A DNA stretch of 64,000 bases from JACRLV01 sp045863555 (lineage in GTDB: Bacteria; Planctomycetota; Phycisphaerae; UBA1845; Fen-1342): contig BTUU01000014.1 of NCBI GenBank assembly GCA_045863555.1, forward strand, positions 1-64,000, read 5' to 3'. Under the pieces are notes generated by a model. It was not told where the DNA came from, ran no database searches, and saw nothing but the letters and a program-made list of their open reading frames with translations. Positions 1 to 7,499 of this stretch are shown here, in pieces; position 1 is the stretch's first letter; every line of letters begins with the position of its first letter. A program made the position numbers and the translations under genes.

Positions 1-83
1 CCGAGAAAGACGCCGCCTGATCACGGAGCGATCAACGAAATTTGACAATATCTCGTCGAGCCCGCCCACGCGGGGAAAACACT

Positions 84-135
84 GCTCACAGAGCAGTGGC
101 ACCGTGGGAGCGATTCGAAATGAAACAGTGCCACC
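84..135. repeat. 52-bp direct repeat, copy 1
   Basis: Begins GCTCACAGAGCAGTGGCACC and recurs at 249-300 with a single T/C difference near its end. Two inverted repeats are built in. CACTGCTC (80-87) pairs with GAGCAGTG (91-98) over a 3-nt loop. GTGGCAC (97-103) pairs with GTGCCAC about 25 nt later. The shape suggests a dispersed REP-like palindromic element, but there are only two copies here, so its genome-wide status is unknown. Confidence 0.85.
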
Positions 136-248
136 CCGCCCCTGACGCGCAACGCCCGCGAACAAACCCTCCTCCAATCCCGCGCCCGCGCTTGCGACGG
201 CTGACCGCCCGTCCGTAGACTATTCGGAACAAATGTGGGTAACAGGAA

Positions 249-300
249 GCTCACAGAGCAGTGGCACCGTGGGAGCGATTCGAAATGAAACAGCGCCACC
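249..300. repeat. 52-bp direct repeat, copy 2
   Basis: Matches 84-135 at 51 of 52 positions, 165 bp downstream of the first copy. The one change (CAGCGCCACC instead of CAGTGCCACC) weakens the outer GTGGCAC/GTGCCAC pairing. The upstream half-hairpin is also shorter here, because only GCTC/GAGC remains. Confidence 0.85.
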
Positions 301-354
301 CGTCCCGGCGTGGTCTCGTCGCCTTCGGTTCGCGAGAGCCGGTTCCCGATCGTG

Positions 355-1062
355 TCACGACCGCGCCTCGCGAATCGAGTATTCCTTAGTACCAGCGGCG
401 CATGGGCCAGTCTTTTCTATCAGATAGGCGCCACCCCCTTCGTAGAATGACTGCTGGAGGAACTCGACTCCAAAGTGCCTTAGATAGTCGGTTAGCATTT
501 CTGGAGTAAAACGGTTTTTGACAAGACGATTCTTATACTGATCGAGCCGTTCAAAAGGGAGTGGGGGCTCTCCTGCCGCATCGAATGCCCAACTATTATC
601 AAACACGCATGAAACAGATCGTCGAATGTTCAAAAATGAACATCCGCTAGCATCCGGCATATAGAGTTCAAACACGGTCCCACGAGAACGTCCGGCTCTC
701 CCAGACTCGGAGTGAGGAACAAACACACAGCGAAGCCCCCGACACTTGGCTCTAATGCAAAGCTCCGAAACTGTGCTAAATGCGTCGGTACCCCGCCACC
801 CATTATCAAAAAAGGCTGTCCATTGCCCCCTAGTTGGCACGAATAAGTACCTCCTCGCCTCGTGGGAAGTCAGGGGGACTAGCGCAAGCAACTTCGTCTC
901 CAGGTTCCCTTCAACAACCCGTCTGGCCAGGCGGTTTTCACGCGCGATTTGAATAGGGGTTTGCCATTCCTCGAACGCCTTTGTGATGTGTTCTAGACTG
1001 CATTCGAGGAATCCGATTTCAGACGTAATCGGCGCGTATTTGTCGTCGAGCAGCGGAGTCAT
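355..1062 (-). CDS. Hypothetical protein, A+T-richer than its surroundings
   Basis: A 235-residue soluble protein with no signal peptide or membrane segment, and no family I recognise. It has an even amino-acid composition with many aromatic residues, which argues for a real globular protein rather than a shadow frame. Its codons are clearly richer in A and T than those of the neighbouring genes. It stands alone between a palindromic repeat on one side and a structured repeat with C/T-rich tracts on the other. That setting and composition suggest acquired DNA. The ATG at 1062 has only a weak upstream ribosome-binding site, so the start is uncertain. Function is not predictable from sequence alone. 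Confidence 0.65.
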   Translation of the reverse strand: MTPLLDDKYAPITSEIGFLECSLEHITKAFEEWQTPIQIARENRLARRVVEGNLETKLLALVPLTSHEARRYLFVPTRGQWTAFFDNGWRGTDAFSTVSELCIRAKCRGLRCVFVPHSESGRAGRSRGTVFELYMPDASGCSFLNIRRSVSCVFDNSWAFDAAGEPPLPFERLDQYKNRLVKNRFTPEMLTDYLRHFGVEFLQQSFYEGGGAYLIEKTGPCAAGTKEYSIREARS

Positions 1063-1735
1063 CAGTTCACCGTTTTCAGCTTTACTTGTCCGCTAGGATC
1101 GTTCGCTTCAATCCTAGTTTTGTGTCCAGGGCGGGTGGCATCGCGACGACTTTCGGGTGCCGTGCTGACACCACCGGCGTGAGAAACGCCCGTAGCCGTC
1201 CCCGCTCCCGATTTCCGAGGCCGAACCGTCGGTCGAAACCGGCCGGTGGGGTCGGCATGTTTCGCCCGCGCCCACGCCCCCAAAAACCCGCCGCCGCATC
1301 GCCGCCCGCGCAATTCGTTCTTCGCGATTCGCCATTCTCCGCAAAACCCGCCAATCCCCGCCAGCCCGCCACGACTCCGCGCAGCCACCCCCTCCGCCCC
1401 CGCCCGCGCATCTAGACTAGCTGGAAATGAAGGCCAACCACCACGCCCGCCGCGCCCAACCCTTCCCACCTTCCCACGTTCCCACCTTCCCACCTCCTCA
1501 AGCCCCCGCCGCCCAAACGTCTGATAACCAAGGTGATCAAACCGGCACACGCGAAAAAGAAATCTTGAGCACCTTCGGCCAGTTCGCTGAAAAACGGCTT
1601 TCGATAGGAAGTCTAGACGAGCGCAGCCGTGCCTGGAACTGTCAAACCGCCCGGGCCGCTTTCCCATCTTCCCAGCCCGCCGCCCCCCGCCCCTTCCCAG
1701 ACGCCCACCAGCCGCCCGTCCGCTGCCGCGCCCCG
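1063..1735. other. Long intergenic region with C/T heptamers and structured repeat
   Basis: About 670 bp with no supported gene. From 1460 to 1500 there is a short array of TTCCCAC-type heptamers. This leads into a 99-nt hairpin-bearing repeat (1519-1617) that recurs near 36.5 kb behind a similar heptamer array. The rest is C-rich low-complexity sequence whose open frames come from base composition. The stop of the mlaE-like gene lies at 1736-1738, and no clear terminator follows it. Confidence 0.6.
1519..1617. repeat. 99-nt structured repeat, copy A
   Basis: Starts GTCTGATAACC and ends CTAGA. It aligns without gaps to 36537-36635, and over 90 nt to 36447-36536. Element positions 12-22 (AAGGTGATCAA) pair with 47-57 (TTGAGCACCTT) with one A/G mismatch, around a 24-nt loop containing an A-rich run. 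The 3' part, CTTCGGCC...AACGG.TTTCG, is also conserved. Orientation and function are unknown. It could be a structured RNA, a regulatory leader or a mobile palindrome. Confidence 0.75.
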
Positions 1736-2575
1736 TCACCAGCCGAGAACGTAGAAAACCGACGTGAATACCATGTCCGCCCCGATCAGCGCCACGATCG
1801 ACTTCACCACCGTCGTCGTCGTCGCCCGGCCGACCCCCTCCGCCCCGCCCTCAACGCTCAGCCCCTCGTAGCACGCCAGCGACGCGATGACCGCCCCAAA
1901 GACCCCGCCCTTGAAAAGCCCCGTCAGGTAATCCCGATGCGTCACCGACTGCTGCGTCAGGTCCATGTAGATCTGCGGGCTGATGTCCAGCACGAACACC
2001 CCCGTGACCAGCCCCCCGGCCACCCCCACCGCGTCCGCGATCACCGTCAGCCCGACCATCATCACCGCCGTCGCCACCACCCGCGGCGCGACGAGGAACC
2101 GGATCGGGTCCAGCGCGTGCGCCCGCATCGCCTTGATCTCCTCCCCCTCCACCATCGCCCCCAGCTCCGCCGCGATCGACGCCCCCGCATACCCGCTCAG
2201 CAGGATCGCCGTGATCAGCGGCCCCAGCTCGCGAAACACGCCGATCGCGATGATCACGGCGACGTTCTCGACCTGCCCGTACGACGCCAGCGTCGGTGCG
2301 ATGTTCAGCGCCAGGATGATCCCGATGAATACCTGCACGATCGCGATGATCGGAATCGACCGGACGCCGAACCGGAAACACTGCGCCGCGACCACCGACA
2401 GCCGCACCCGCGGCCCCGTCCGCAGCACCGAACGGCCGAACCGCTCCGCCGCGCTGCCCGCCAGCGACGACACGCCCCCGATGTAGCTGACGGCCGCGCG
2501 CAGCGTCTGCCCGAGCGAGCGGACCGACGCGCCGAGCCCCTCGGGAATCCGTCGCCACAGCGGCCCGTCGCTCAT
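1736..2575 (-). CDS. MlaE-family ABC transporter permease
   Basis: A 279-residue integral membrane protein of the MlaE/YrbE (DUF140) family. These permeases move phospholipids between membranes in Mla-type ABC systems. Hydrophobic segments fall near residues 70-100, 105-140, 165-195 and 225-279. The family-typical stretch ELGPLITAILLSGYAGASIA follows the second segment. The ATG overlaps the upstream STAS gene by four bases (ATGA), so the two are translationally coupled. Canonical Mla operons also carry an ATPase (MlaF) and an MCE protein (MlaD); neither is visible here, so they must lie elsewhere. The family call is firm and the substrate is inferred. Confidence 0.9.
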   Translation of the reverse strand: MSDGPLWRRIPEGLGASVRSLGQTLRAAVSYIGGVSSLAGSAAERFGRSVLRTGPRVRLSVVAAQCFRFGVRSIPIIAIVQVFIGIILALNIAPTLASYGQVENVAVIIAIGVFRELGPLITAILLSGYAGASIAAELGAMVEGEEIKAMRAHALDPIRFLVAPRVVATAVMMVGLTVIADAVGVAGGLVTGVFVLDISPQIYMDLTQQSVTHRDYLTGLFKGGVFGAVIASLACYEGLSVEGGAEGVGRATTTTVVKSIVALIGADMVFTSVFYVLGW

Positions 2576-2922
2576 GCCTTCCGCGCCTCGTCAATCGTTT
2601 CGGCGAGCCGGAAGAAATGATCCAGCCGCGTGATCTCCAGGACGCTGCGCACCCGCGGCTGAAGCCCCGCCAGGATCAGCACGCCCCCGGCCGGGTCCAG
2701 CTTCCGCCGGAACTCCACGATCGTCCCCATCCCCGACGAATCGACATAGCTGACGTTCGAGAGGTCCAGGATCACCCGCTTCGGCCGCAGTCCCGCGACT
2801 TCCACGAGCGCCGACCGCAGCCGCGGCGAGTTCTTCAGGTCGATCTCCCCGCGCAGCTGCACCTCGACCGCCGACGCGTCGCGTCGAATGTCGATCGCGA
2901 GGCTGTGCGCATCCTTGCTCAC
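2572..2922 (-). CDS. STAS-domain protein (anti-anti-sigma/MlaB-like)
   Basis: A 116-residue single STAS domain. The start is a GTG at 2922 that overlaps the stop of the upstream kinase gene (GTGA); another in-frame GTG lies two codons earlier. The motif YVDSSGMG (residues 59-66) is the classic SpoIIAA/RsbV phospho-acceptor loop, with Ser62 or Ser63 as the likely phosphorylated residue. Neighbours on both sides give it a possible double role: an RsbW-like kinase upstream suggests partner switching, and an MlaE permease downstream recalls MlaB, the STAS subunit of Mla transporters. Which role applies cannot be decided from sequence. Confidence 0.9.
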   Translation of the reverse strand: MSKDAHSLAIDIRRDASAVEVQLRGEIDLKNSPRLRSALVEVAGLRPKRVILDLSNVSYVDSSGMGTIVEFRRKLDPAGGVLILAGLQPRVRSVLEITRLDHFFRLAETIDEARKA

Positions 2923-3350
2923 GCGCACCCCTTTGCGTGCTTCCGCATGATCAGCCGCATCCCCCCGCCCTCCGCATGCGAATAGACCGCCTCGTCCATC
3001 AGGCTGCGGATCAGGTGTACGCCCAGCCCGCCGGGCCGCGGCTCGTCCAGATCCCGCCCGCAGATGCAATCCAGCGGAACCTGCCGCCCGAAATCGCGGA
3101 TCTCGATCTCGATCCCTCCGTCGGGCCCGCTCATCGTTCGCAGCCAGACGTCGATCGGCTTTCCGGGCTCGTTCTGGTAGCCGTGCCGGATGACGTTCGT
3201 CAGCGCCTCGTCCGCCGCGAGCACCACGTCCGCCACCCGCATCTCGTTCCACCCCTGCGCCGCCACCCATTCGCGGATCGAATCGCGAACCGGCCCAAGC
3301 TGGCGGGCATCGCTCGTCAGGTGCAGATGCAGGTCGGCCGGTGGCGTCAT
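2919..3350 (-). CDS. RsbW-like ATP-binding serine kinase (HATPase_c)
   Basis: A 143-residue GHKL-fold ATPase of the anti-sigma/switch-kinase type. The N box is DEALTNVIRHG (residues 47-57, with Glu48 and Asn52). The DxG box is RDFG (85-88), and the glycine-rich lid is PGGLGVHLI (106-114). Such kinases phosphorylate a STAS partner on serine, and a STAS gene with an intact DSSG loop follows with a 4-nt overlap. The ATG at 3350 itself overlaps the stop of the upstream lipoprotein gene. No sigma factor or PP2C phosphatase lies in this operon, so the switch output is unknown. Confidence 0.9.
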   Translation of the reverse strand: MTPPADLHLHLTSDARQLGPVRDSIREWVAAQGWNEMRVADVVLAADEALTNVIRHGYQNEPGKPIDVWLRTMSGPDGGIEIEIRDFGRQVPLDCICGRDLDEPRPGGLGVHLIRSLMDEAVYSHAEGGGMRLIMRKHAKGCA

Positions 3351-3802
3351 TTCCGCTCGGCCCCCCGCGCGTCCTCCGCGGCCGAACCGTCCGTCGCCGC
3401 GACGTCCGCCGCGAGCGATCCCGGCTCCCTGCGGCGCGCCTCCGCGCCCCCCTGCACCAGCCGCACCTCGCCGGCTCGGATCGCGTCGCGCCAGCGCTCC
3501 ACCGCGATCAGCCGCTCCGCCTCGGATTCGAAATAGCGATAGCCGTAGTCGACACCGCAGAGCCGGCGCAATGCGAGGATCGAGTACATCCGCACGCCCC
3601 GGTCCTCGTCTTCGAGCAGATCGACCAGTTTGTGGATCGCGGTCGCGTCTCCCGCTTCCGCGGACTGCACGACCGCCTGCGCCCGCGTCGGCGCATAGGT
3701 CGAATTGAGCCGCTCGCGCCGCCCCGCGGACGGCTGGCAGCCGGACTGGACGCCGCCGAGCAGCGCCAGCACGACGACAGCCATGAAACGCACCGGGACC
3801 AT
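3347..3802 (-). CDS. Putative lipoprotein with HEAT-like repeat
   Basis: A 151-residue protein with a short hydrophobic leader ending in a lipobox-like VQSGC, so probably a lipoprotein. Residues ~45-85 (DATAIHKLVDLLEDED...SILALRRLCG) look like one HEAT/armadillo helical pair. The C-terminal third is rich in Ala, Glu and Arg and probably disordered. Its stop overlaps the start of the downstream kinase gene, and it begins 9 bp after the glycosyltransferase gene ends, so it is an internal gene of the operon. Its molecular role is unknown. Confidence 0.8.
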   Translation of the reverse strand: MVPVRFMAVVVLALLGGVQSGCQPSAGRRERLNSTYAPTRAQAVVQSAEAGDATAIHKLVDLLEDEDRGVRMYSILALRRLCGVDYGYRYFESEAERLIAVERWRDAIRAGEVRLVQGGAEARRREPGSLAADVAATDGSAAEDARGAERK

Positions 3803-3811
3803 GAGCCGCGA

Positions 3812-5257
3812 TTATAGCGGCTGCATCCCGCCGCCGGCGCGGCGACTCGCTGCGATCGCCGCCCATGCGTACACAAGGCACAGCAGCGCCGCGACGGCCA
3901 TCGCGGTCGTCACGCCCCGAACCACCGGCGACTCCGCCCGGCCGACCCACAGGAACGCGGTCATCTCGCCCGTCGCGACGATCATCAGCACCGCCAGCGG
4001 CCAGCTCCACCGCCACGGACAAATCACCGCAAGGACCCCGAAAAACGGCACGCAATAGTAGATGTATCGCTCATGCACCGCCGTCGGCAGGAGGAATGCG
4101 GCCAGCAGCGTGAGCGCGGTCAGGGCCACGAGCGCCGGCCCCGAGAACCGGTGCCGCCAGGCTACGACCAGCCCCGATACGGCCACACCCAGGGCAAGCA
4201 GGCCGAGGCCAATCTGCTTCTTGGTCGTGCCCAGCAGCGGCGCGTCGGATGCCAGCCCGTCCATCGTCGTCCCGCTCGCCATCCACTCGAGCCACCAGAC
4301 GTTGAACGCGTTCAGCGTCGTCCGCTCGTAGGCCTCCGCGCCGATCGTCGCCGCATAGCTCCGCTCGAACCACCGCAGCGGCCCGTCCGCGTGTTCCCGG
4401 TCGGCCAGCATGAACGGCGCCGTGATGACGCCAACCGCAACGACCGTCGCCGCAGCGAACTTCCACGCGGATGCAACCCGCGCCCACGACCCTCCCTCGC
4501 CCCACCGCAGCGCAGCGAGCCACCAGGCCAGCACCGGTGCAAGCAGGATTGCCTGCGGCTTCGTCATCAGCGCCGCCCCCAGCAGCAGCCCGCCGACGAC
4601 GAATTGCCGCCGCAGCAAGGCGTGAACAACCCACACGAGCCAGCAGGTAATCCAGGAGTCCGCCTGCCCCCAGAACGCCGAATTCAGGAAGACCGGCGGC
4701 GCAAGCAGCGTCACCGCGAAGGCCGCGATCTCCCGCCCGCCCCACCGCGACGCCCCGCGCAGCACCGCGACGATCGCGGCGACGCCCAGCGCCAGCGGAA
4801 GATCGAACAGGCACGCCGGAACCGCCTGCACCACCCGCGCCGTTAGTGTGTCGAGTGTCCGCGTACTCACGGTGCTGAACGGCAGACCCGCCGGCGCGGT
4901 CACCGTTCGCACGTCGGAATCCACCGCGTGCCAGAGCGCCCCCTGGAACCAGAACACGTACGCGGCCAGCGGCGGGTAGTTGCACGCGTGCGGCACGAGC
5001 ATGATCGAATCTGCCGCAGTGCCGTCGTCGGCCCGGTAGCGAACCAGGTATGGCGTCAATTCCGCGAACTCGTAGATCCGGTGCGGCCCGTGCGTGAACG
5101 CGTAGTCCGACCACGCCATGTTGTCGAGATGATCCGGGATGTACGACCGCAGCGGCGCGAGCCAGACCGCGGCGCCGCGAACGACGATCCCCAGGACGAG
5201 AATCCCGATCAGGGCGGTTCGAACCCGGCCGCGCGACAGTTCGATGGGCGAATTCAC
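3812..5257 (-). CDS. GT-C type polytopic membrane glycosyltransferase
   Basis: A 481-residue protein with an N-terminal transmembrane helix (~14-34) and many further helices. Motifs shared with GT-C mannosyltransferase-like proteins are visible: NYPPL (93-97), AFWGQADSW (194-202), MTKPQA (231-236), and HERYIYY near residue 400. These enzymes use lipid-phosphate-linked sugars at the membrane. The large loop between the first two helices carries acidic residues (PDHLDN), in the position where GT-C catalytic Asp residues usually lie. It is the first gene of a five-gene minus-strand operon. The acceptor is unknown; glycan or lipid modification of the envelope is likely. Confidence 0.75.
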   Translation of the reverse strand: MNSPIELSRGRVRTALIGILVLGIVVRGAAVWLAPLRSYIPDHLDNMAWSDYAFTHGPHRIYEFAELTPYLVRYRADDGTAADSIMLVPHACNYPPLAAYVFWFQGALWHAVDSDVRTVTAPAGLPFSTVSTRTLDTLTARVVQAVPACLFDLPLALGVAAIVAVLRGASRWGGREIAAFAVTLLAPPVFLNSAFWGQADSWITCWLVWVVHALLRRQFVVGGLLLGAALMTKPQAILLAPVLAWWLAALRWGEGGSWARVASAWKFAAATVVAVGVITAPFMLADREHADGPLRWFERSYAATIGAEAYERTTLNAFNVWWLEWMASGTTMDGLASDAPLLGTTKKQIGLGLLALGVAVSGLVVAWRHRFSGPALVALTALTLLAAFLLPTAVHERYIYYCVPFFGVLAVICPWRWSWPLAVLMIVATGEMTAFLWVGRAESPVVRGVTTAMAVAALLCLVYAWAAIAASRRAGGGMQPL

Positions 5258-5405
5258 GGTTTCTGTTTAGCGACGCACCGCCGGACCGGTCAAGCGGCGG
5301 CGCACCCGCCGTTCCGAAACCCCATCCGGTTTCTAGTGGCGATTCGATCGGTTGAAACTACACTTATGGTAGTAGGCGGCGCGGAACGCCGCTCTGGAGG
5401 AGGCG

Positions 5406-5855
5406 ATGTCGTCCCGATGTCCCCGCTGCTCGCAGGAGAACCCGACGGCGGCCCGCTTCTGCGCCCGCTGCGGCCTGTCGTTCGGGGCCGGAGTCGACGG
5501 CTCCTCCGCCGCCGGCCGGGTGCGCGATGCCCATCCGCTCGCGCCGCCGCCGGGCTGGACGCCGGTCGCGGGCGCGGCCGACCTGGTCTATTCGACCGAG
5601 TCGTCCCTGGGCGGCGACCAGCTCATCGGCACGGAGGGGCTGATGATCACGGTCATGAATCTCGGCTACGGCCTCCGCGATGCGACGTTTGAGATCGCGG
5701 GCTTCGGCCGAGATGACGCCACGCTGTTCGGCGTCGAGGAACTTGTGAAGGAACTGCCGCGCGGCGGTCGCGCGGCGATCGAGGTCGCCTCGTATCGAAT
5801 CCCGGCTCCGTTGCGTCGGCTGGAAATCCGTCTCCAGTCCGCGGAGTACGCCTGA
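5406..5855 (+). CDS. Zinc-ribbon protein of unknown function
   Basis: A 149-residue protein starting with a zinc ribbon (CPRCSQENPTAARFCARCG, residues 5-23). A short Pro/Ala linker follows, then a roughly 90-residue domain with alternating hydrophobic and charged residues (about 55-149), probably a beta sandwich. GGAGGAGGCG lies just upstream of the ATG and is a strong ribosome-binding site. The SPFH gene starts 19 bp downstream, so the two are probably co-transcribed. I do not recognise the C-terminal domain. Confidence 0.85.
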   Translation: MSSRCPRCSQENPTAARFCARCGLSFGAGVDGSSAAGRVRDAHPLAPPPGWTPVAGAADLVYSTESSLGGDQLIGTEGLMITVMNLGYGLRDATFEIAGFGRDDATLFGVEELVKELPRGGRAAIEVASYRIPAPLRRLEIRLQSAEYA

Positions 5856-5874
5856 CGGCGGAAGGAGTGCCACC

Positions 5875-6804
5875 ATGCACGGCGTTTTCATCGCGGTCGC
5901 CATCATCTTCGGCGTCATCGCGCTCATCATCCTGCTGACAGGCTGGTACACCGTCCAGCAGCAGGAACGCGTGATCATCGAGCGATTCGGCAGATTTCAC
6001 CGCATCGCCGGCCCCGGCTTGAATTTCAAGATCCCCCTCATCGACAGCATCGCCGGACGCGTCACGCACCGCGTTCGCGAGCTGGAGATTTCGGTCGAAT
6101 CCAAGACCAAGGACGACGTCTTCGTTGACCTGGTCGTGGCGGTGCAGTTCTTCGTCCGCGAGGACAACGACGCCGTCAGCTCGGCGCACTACAAGCTCGT
6201 GAATCCCACGCAGCAGATCAGCTCCTACGTGTTTGACACCGTGCGGGCCCTCGTGCCCGAGATGCCGGTCGACAACGTCTTTTCCGAGAAGGACAAGATC
6301 GCCCTGGCGGTCCGCGAACGGCTCGCCGCGACGATGCAGGGCTTCGGCTTCACGATCCTCCAGGCCCTCGTCAACGACATCCAGCCCGACGCCGACGTCA
6401 AGAAGGCCATGAACCAGGTCAACGCCAGCGCCCGCATGCGCGAAGCCGCCCGGAACGAGGCCGAAGCGCAGAAGATCCGCGTCATCGCCGAAGCCGAAGC
6501 CGAGGCGCGGGCCAAGGAACTTCAGGGCGTCGGTATCGCCCGGCAGCGACTCGCGATCGCCCGCGGCCTCAAGGAATCGGTCGAAGCGTGCTCGGAAGCC
6601 GGCATCTCGCCGGAAGAGGCCACGCGCATGGTGCTCCTGACGCAGCACTACGACACGATGACGGCCGTCGGGACGCGCAGCAAATCGACCATCATGATGG
6701 TTCCCTATACGCCCGACGGAATGGCCTCGGTCAGCGATCAGATCACGCAGGGACTGCTCATCGCGCGCGAGGTCAGTGAGAAGAAGAGCCCGGACGCGGG
6801 ATAA
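5875..6804 (+). CDS. SPFH/band-7 membrane protein (stomatin/prohibitin-like)
   Basis: A 309-residue protein with one N-terminal transmembrane helix (about 5-23). It is followed by a band-7 domain (~25-190), recognisable from VQQQERVIIERFGRF and LNFKIPLIDSI. An Ala/Glu/Arg-rich helical segment runs from ~190 to 240. Such proteins form large ring or cage assemblies on the membrane and scaffold proteases or lipid domains. The architecture suits a stomatin/HflC-like protein. No NfeD partner is adjacent. A strong intrinsic terminator follows 33 bp after the stop. Confidence 0.92.
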   Translation: MHGVFIAVAIIFGVIALIILLTGWYTVQQQERVIIERFGRFHRIAGPGLNFKIPLIDSIAGRVTHRVRELEISVESKTKDDVFVDLVVAVQFFVREDNDAVSSAHYKLVNPTQQISSYVFDTVRALVPEMPVDNVFSEKDKIALAVRERLAATMQGFGFTILQALVNDIQPDADVKKAMNQVNASARMREAARNEAEAQKIRVIAEAEAEARAKELQGVGIARQRLAIARGLKESVEACSEAGISPEEATRMVLLTQHYDTMTAVGTRSKSTIMMVPYTPDGMASVSDQITQGLLIAREVSEKKSPDAG

Positions 6805-6837
6805 GCCGGTACACTGCGACGCGGGAGAGATTTCATC

Positions 6838-6873
6838 GCGAGCGGGTGTTCGACCCGCTCGCTTCTTTTTTTC
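6838..6873 (+). terminator. Intrinsic terminator after SPFH gene
   Basis: A perfect 10-bp G/C-rich stem (GCGAGCGGGT 6838-6847 with ACCCGCTCGC 6853-6862) has a 5-nt loop and is followed by a T-rich tract (TTCTTTTTTT). It ends the zinc-ribbon/SPFH transcript. Confidence 0.93.
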
Positions 6874-7499
6874 GTCCGCTCACAGTGCCTCCCCCCTCCA
6901 GACTCGCGCACTCTCCGCTGACGGTGAGGTCCCCCGACGTGCCGAAAGCTCCGGGTGGGGAATTTCGCACAGATTTTAAGAAGCCTGCGCGAAACGCCGC
7001 GCACTCAATCGTCACTTGAATTTGAACTTGCGGAAACGCGCGCATTTCACGAATCTGCGCTTTTTTCTTTCGGGGATCTCCTGACGGACGCGACGCGCTC
7101 AGGCGCGCCGCCGATGACTGACGGATGCACGTCACCGGTACATTCCAGATTCGAAGTTAACGCGCAAAATGCTCTGAGCAGATGACTTAGAGAACAGAAC
7201 CGCGGGCGCGAGCGCGCGTGGTCGCCCGCCGTCTGCGCTCTGTAACTGTATCACCGACCGGCGCTGCGCGGCCATGTCTAGGAAATTTCGGAATTGCGCC
7301 CGAAACCTCACTTTCCATCCTCTGTAGATGCCGGAACGAGTCTTGCTTATAATCTCCCGAGACTCGTCGCGGACCGGCACTGCCGCAATCTCGATGGGCA
7401 CCCATCTGACCGCTCACGTTTGCGGTCGAAGTGCAATTCGCGACCGAACTGTACAGGCGATTCGTGCTGGGCAGGTCAACATCGAAAAAGGAGCCAGCG
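6874..7499 (+). promoter_or_regulatory. Intergenic leader; candidate -10 box at 7348-7353
   Basis: No gene is supported between the SPFH terminator and the DUF11 lipoprotein. A perfect TATAAT lies at 7348-7353 with no good -35 at the usual spacing. If used, it gives a roughly 140-nt leader before the ATG at 7500. AAAAAGGAGCCAGCG directly precedes that ATG and is the ribosome-binding site that decides the start. The remainder has short G/C-rich repeats without a clear structure. Confidence 0.45.

Larger units (their letters stand above)
1..354. other. Intergenic region with duplicated 52-bp repeat
   Basis: No convincing complete gene. The first 20 bases read EKDAA-stop on the plus strand and could be the tail of a gene lying to the left, but that is too short to call. 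The main content is a 52-bp direct repeat, annotated separately. The open frames through this stretch are produced by the repeats themselves. Confidence 0.5.

Noticed and set aside
1427..2620. 397-codon plus-strand open frame overlapping the MlaE-like gene
   Set aside because: It is the antisense shadow of a high-GC gene: the product is Arg/Pro/His-rich with no domain, while the minus strand encodes a clear MlaE permease.
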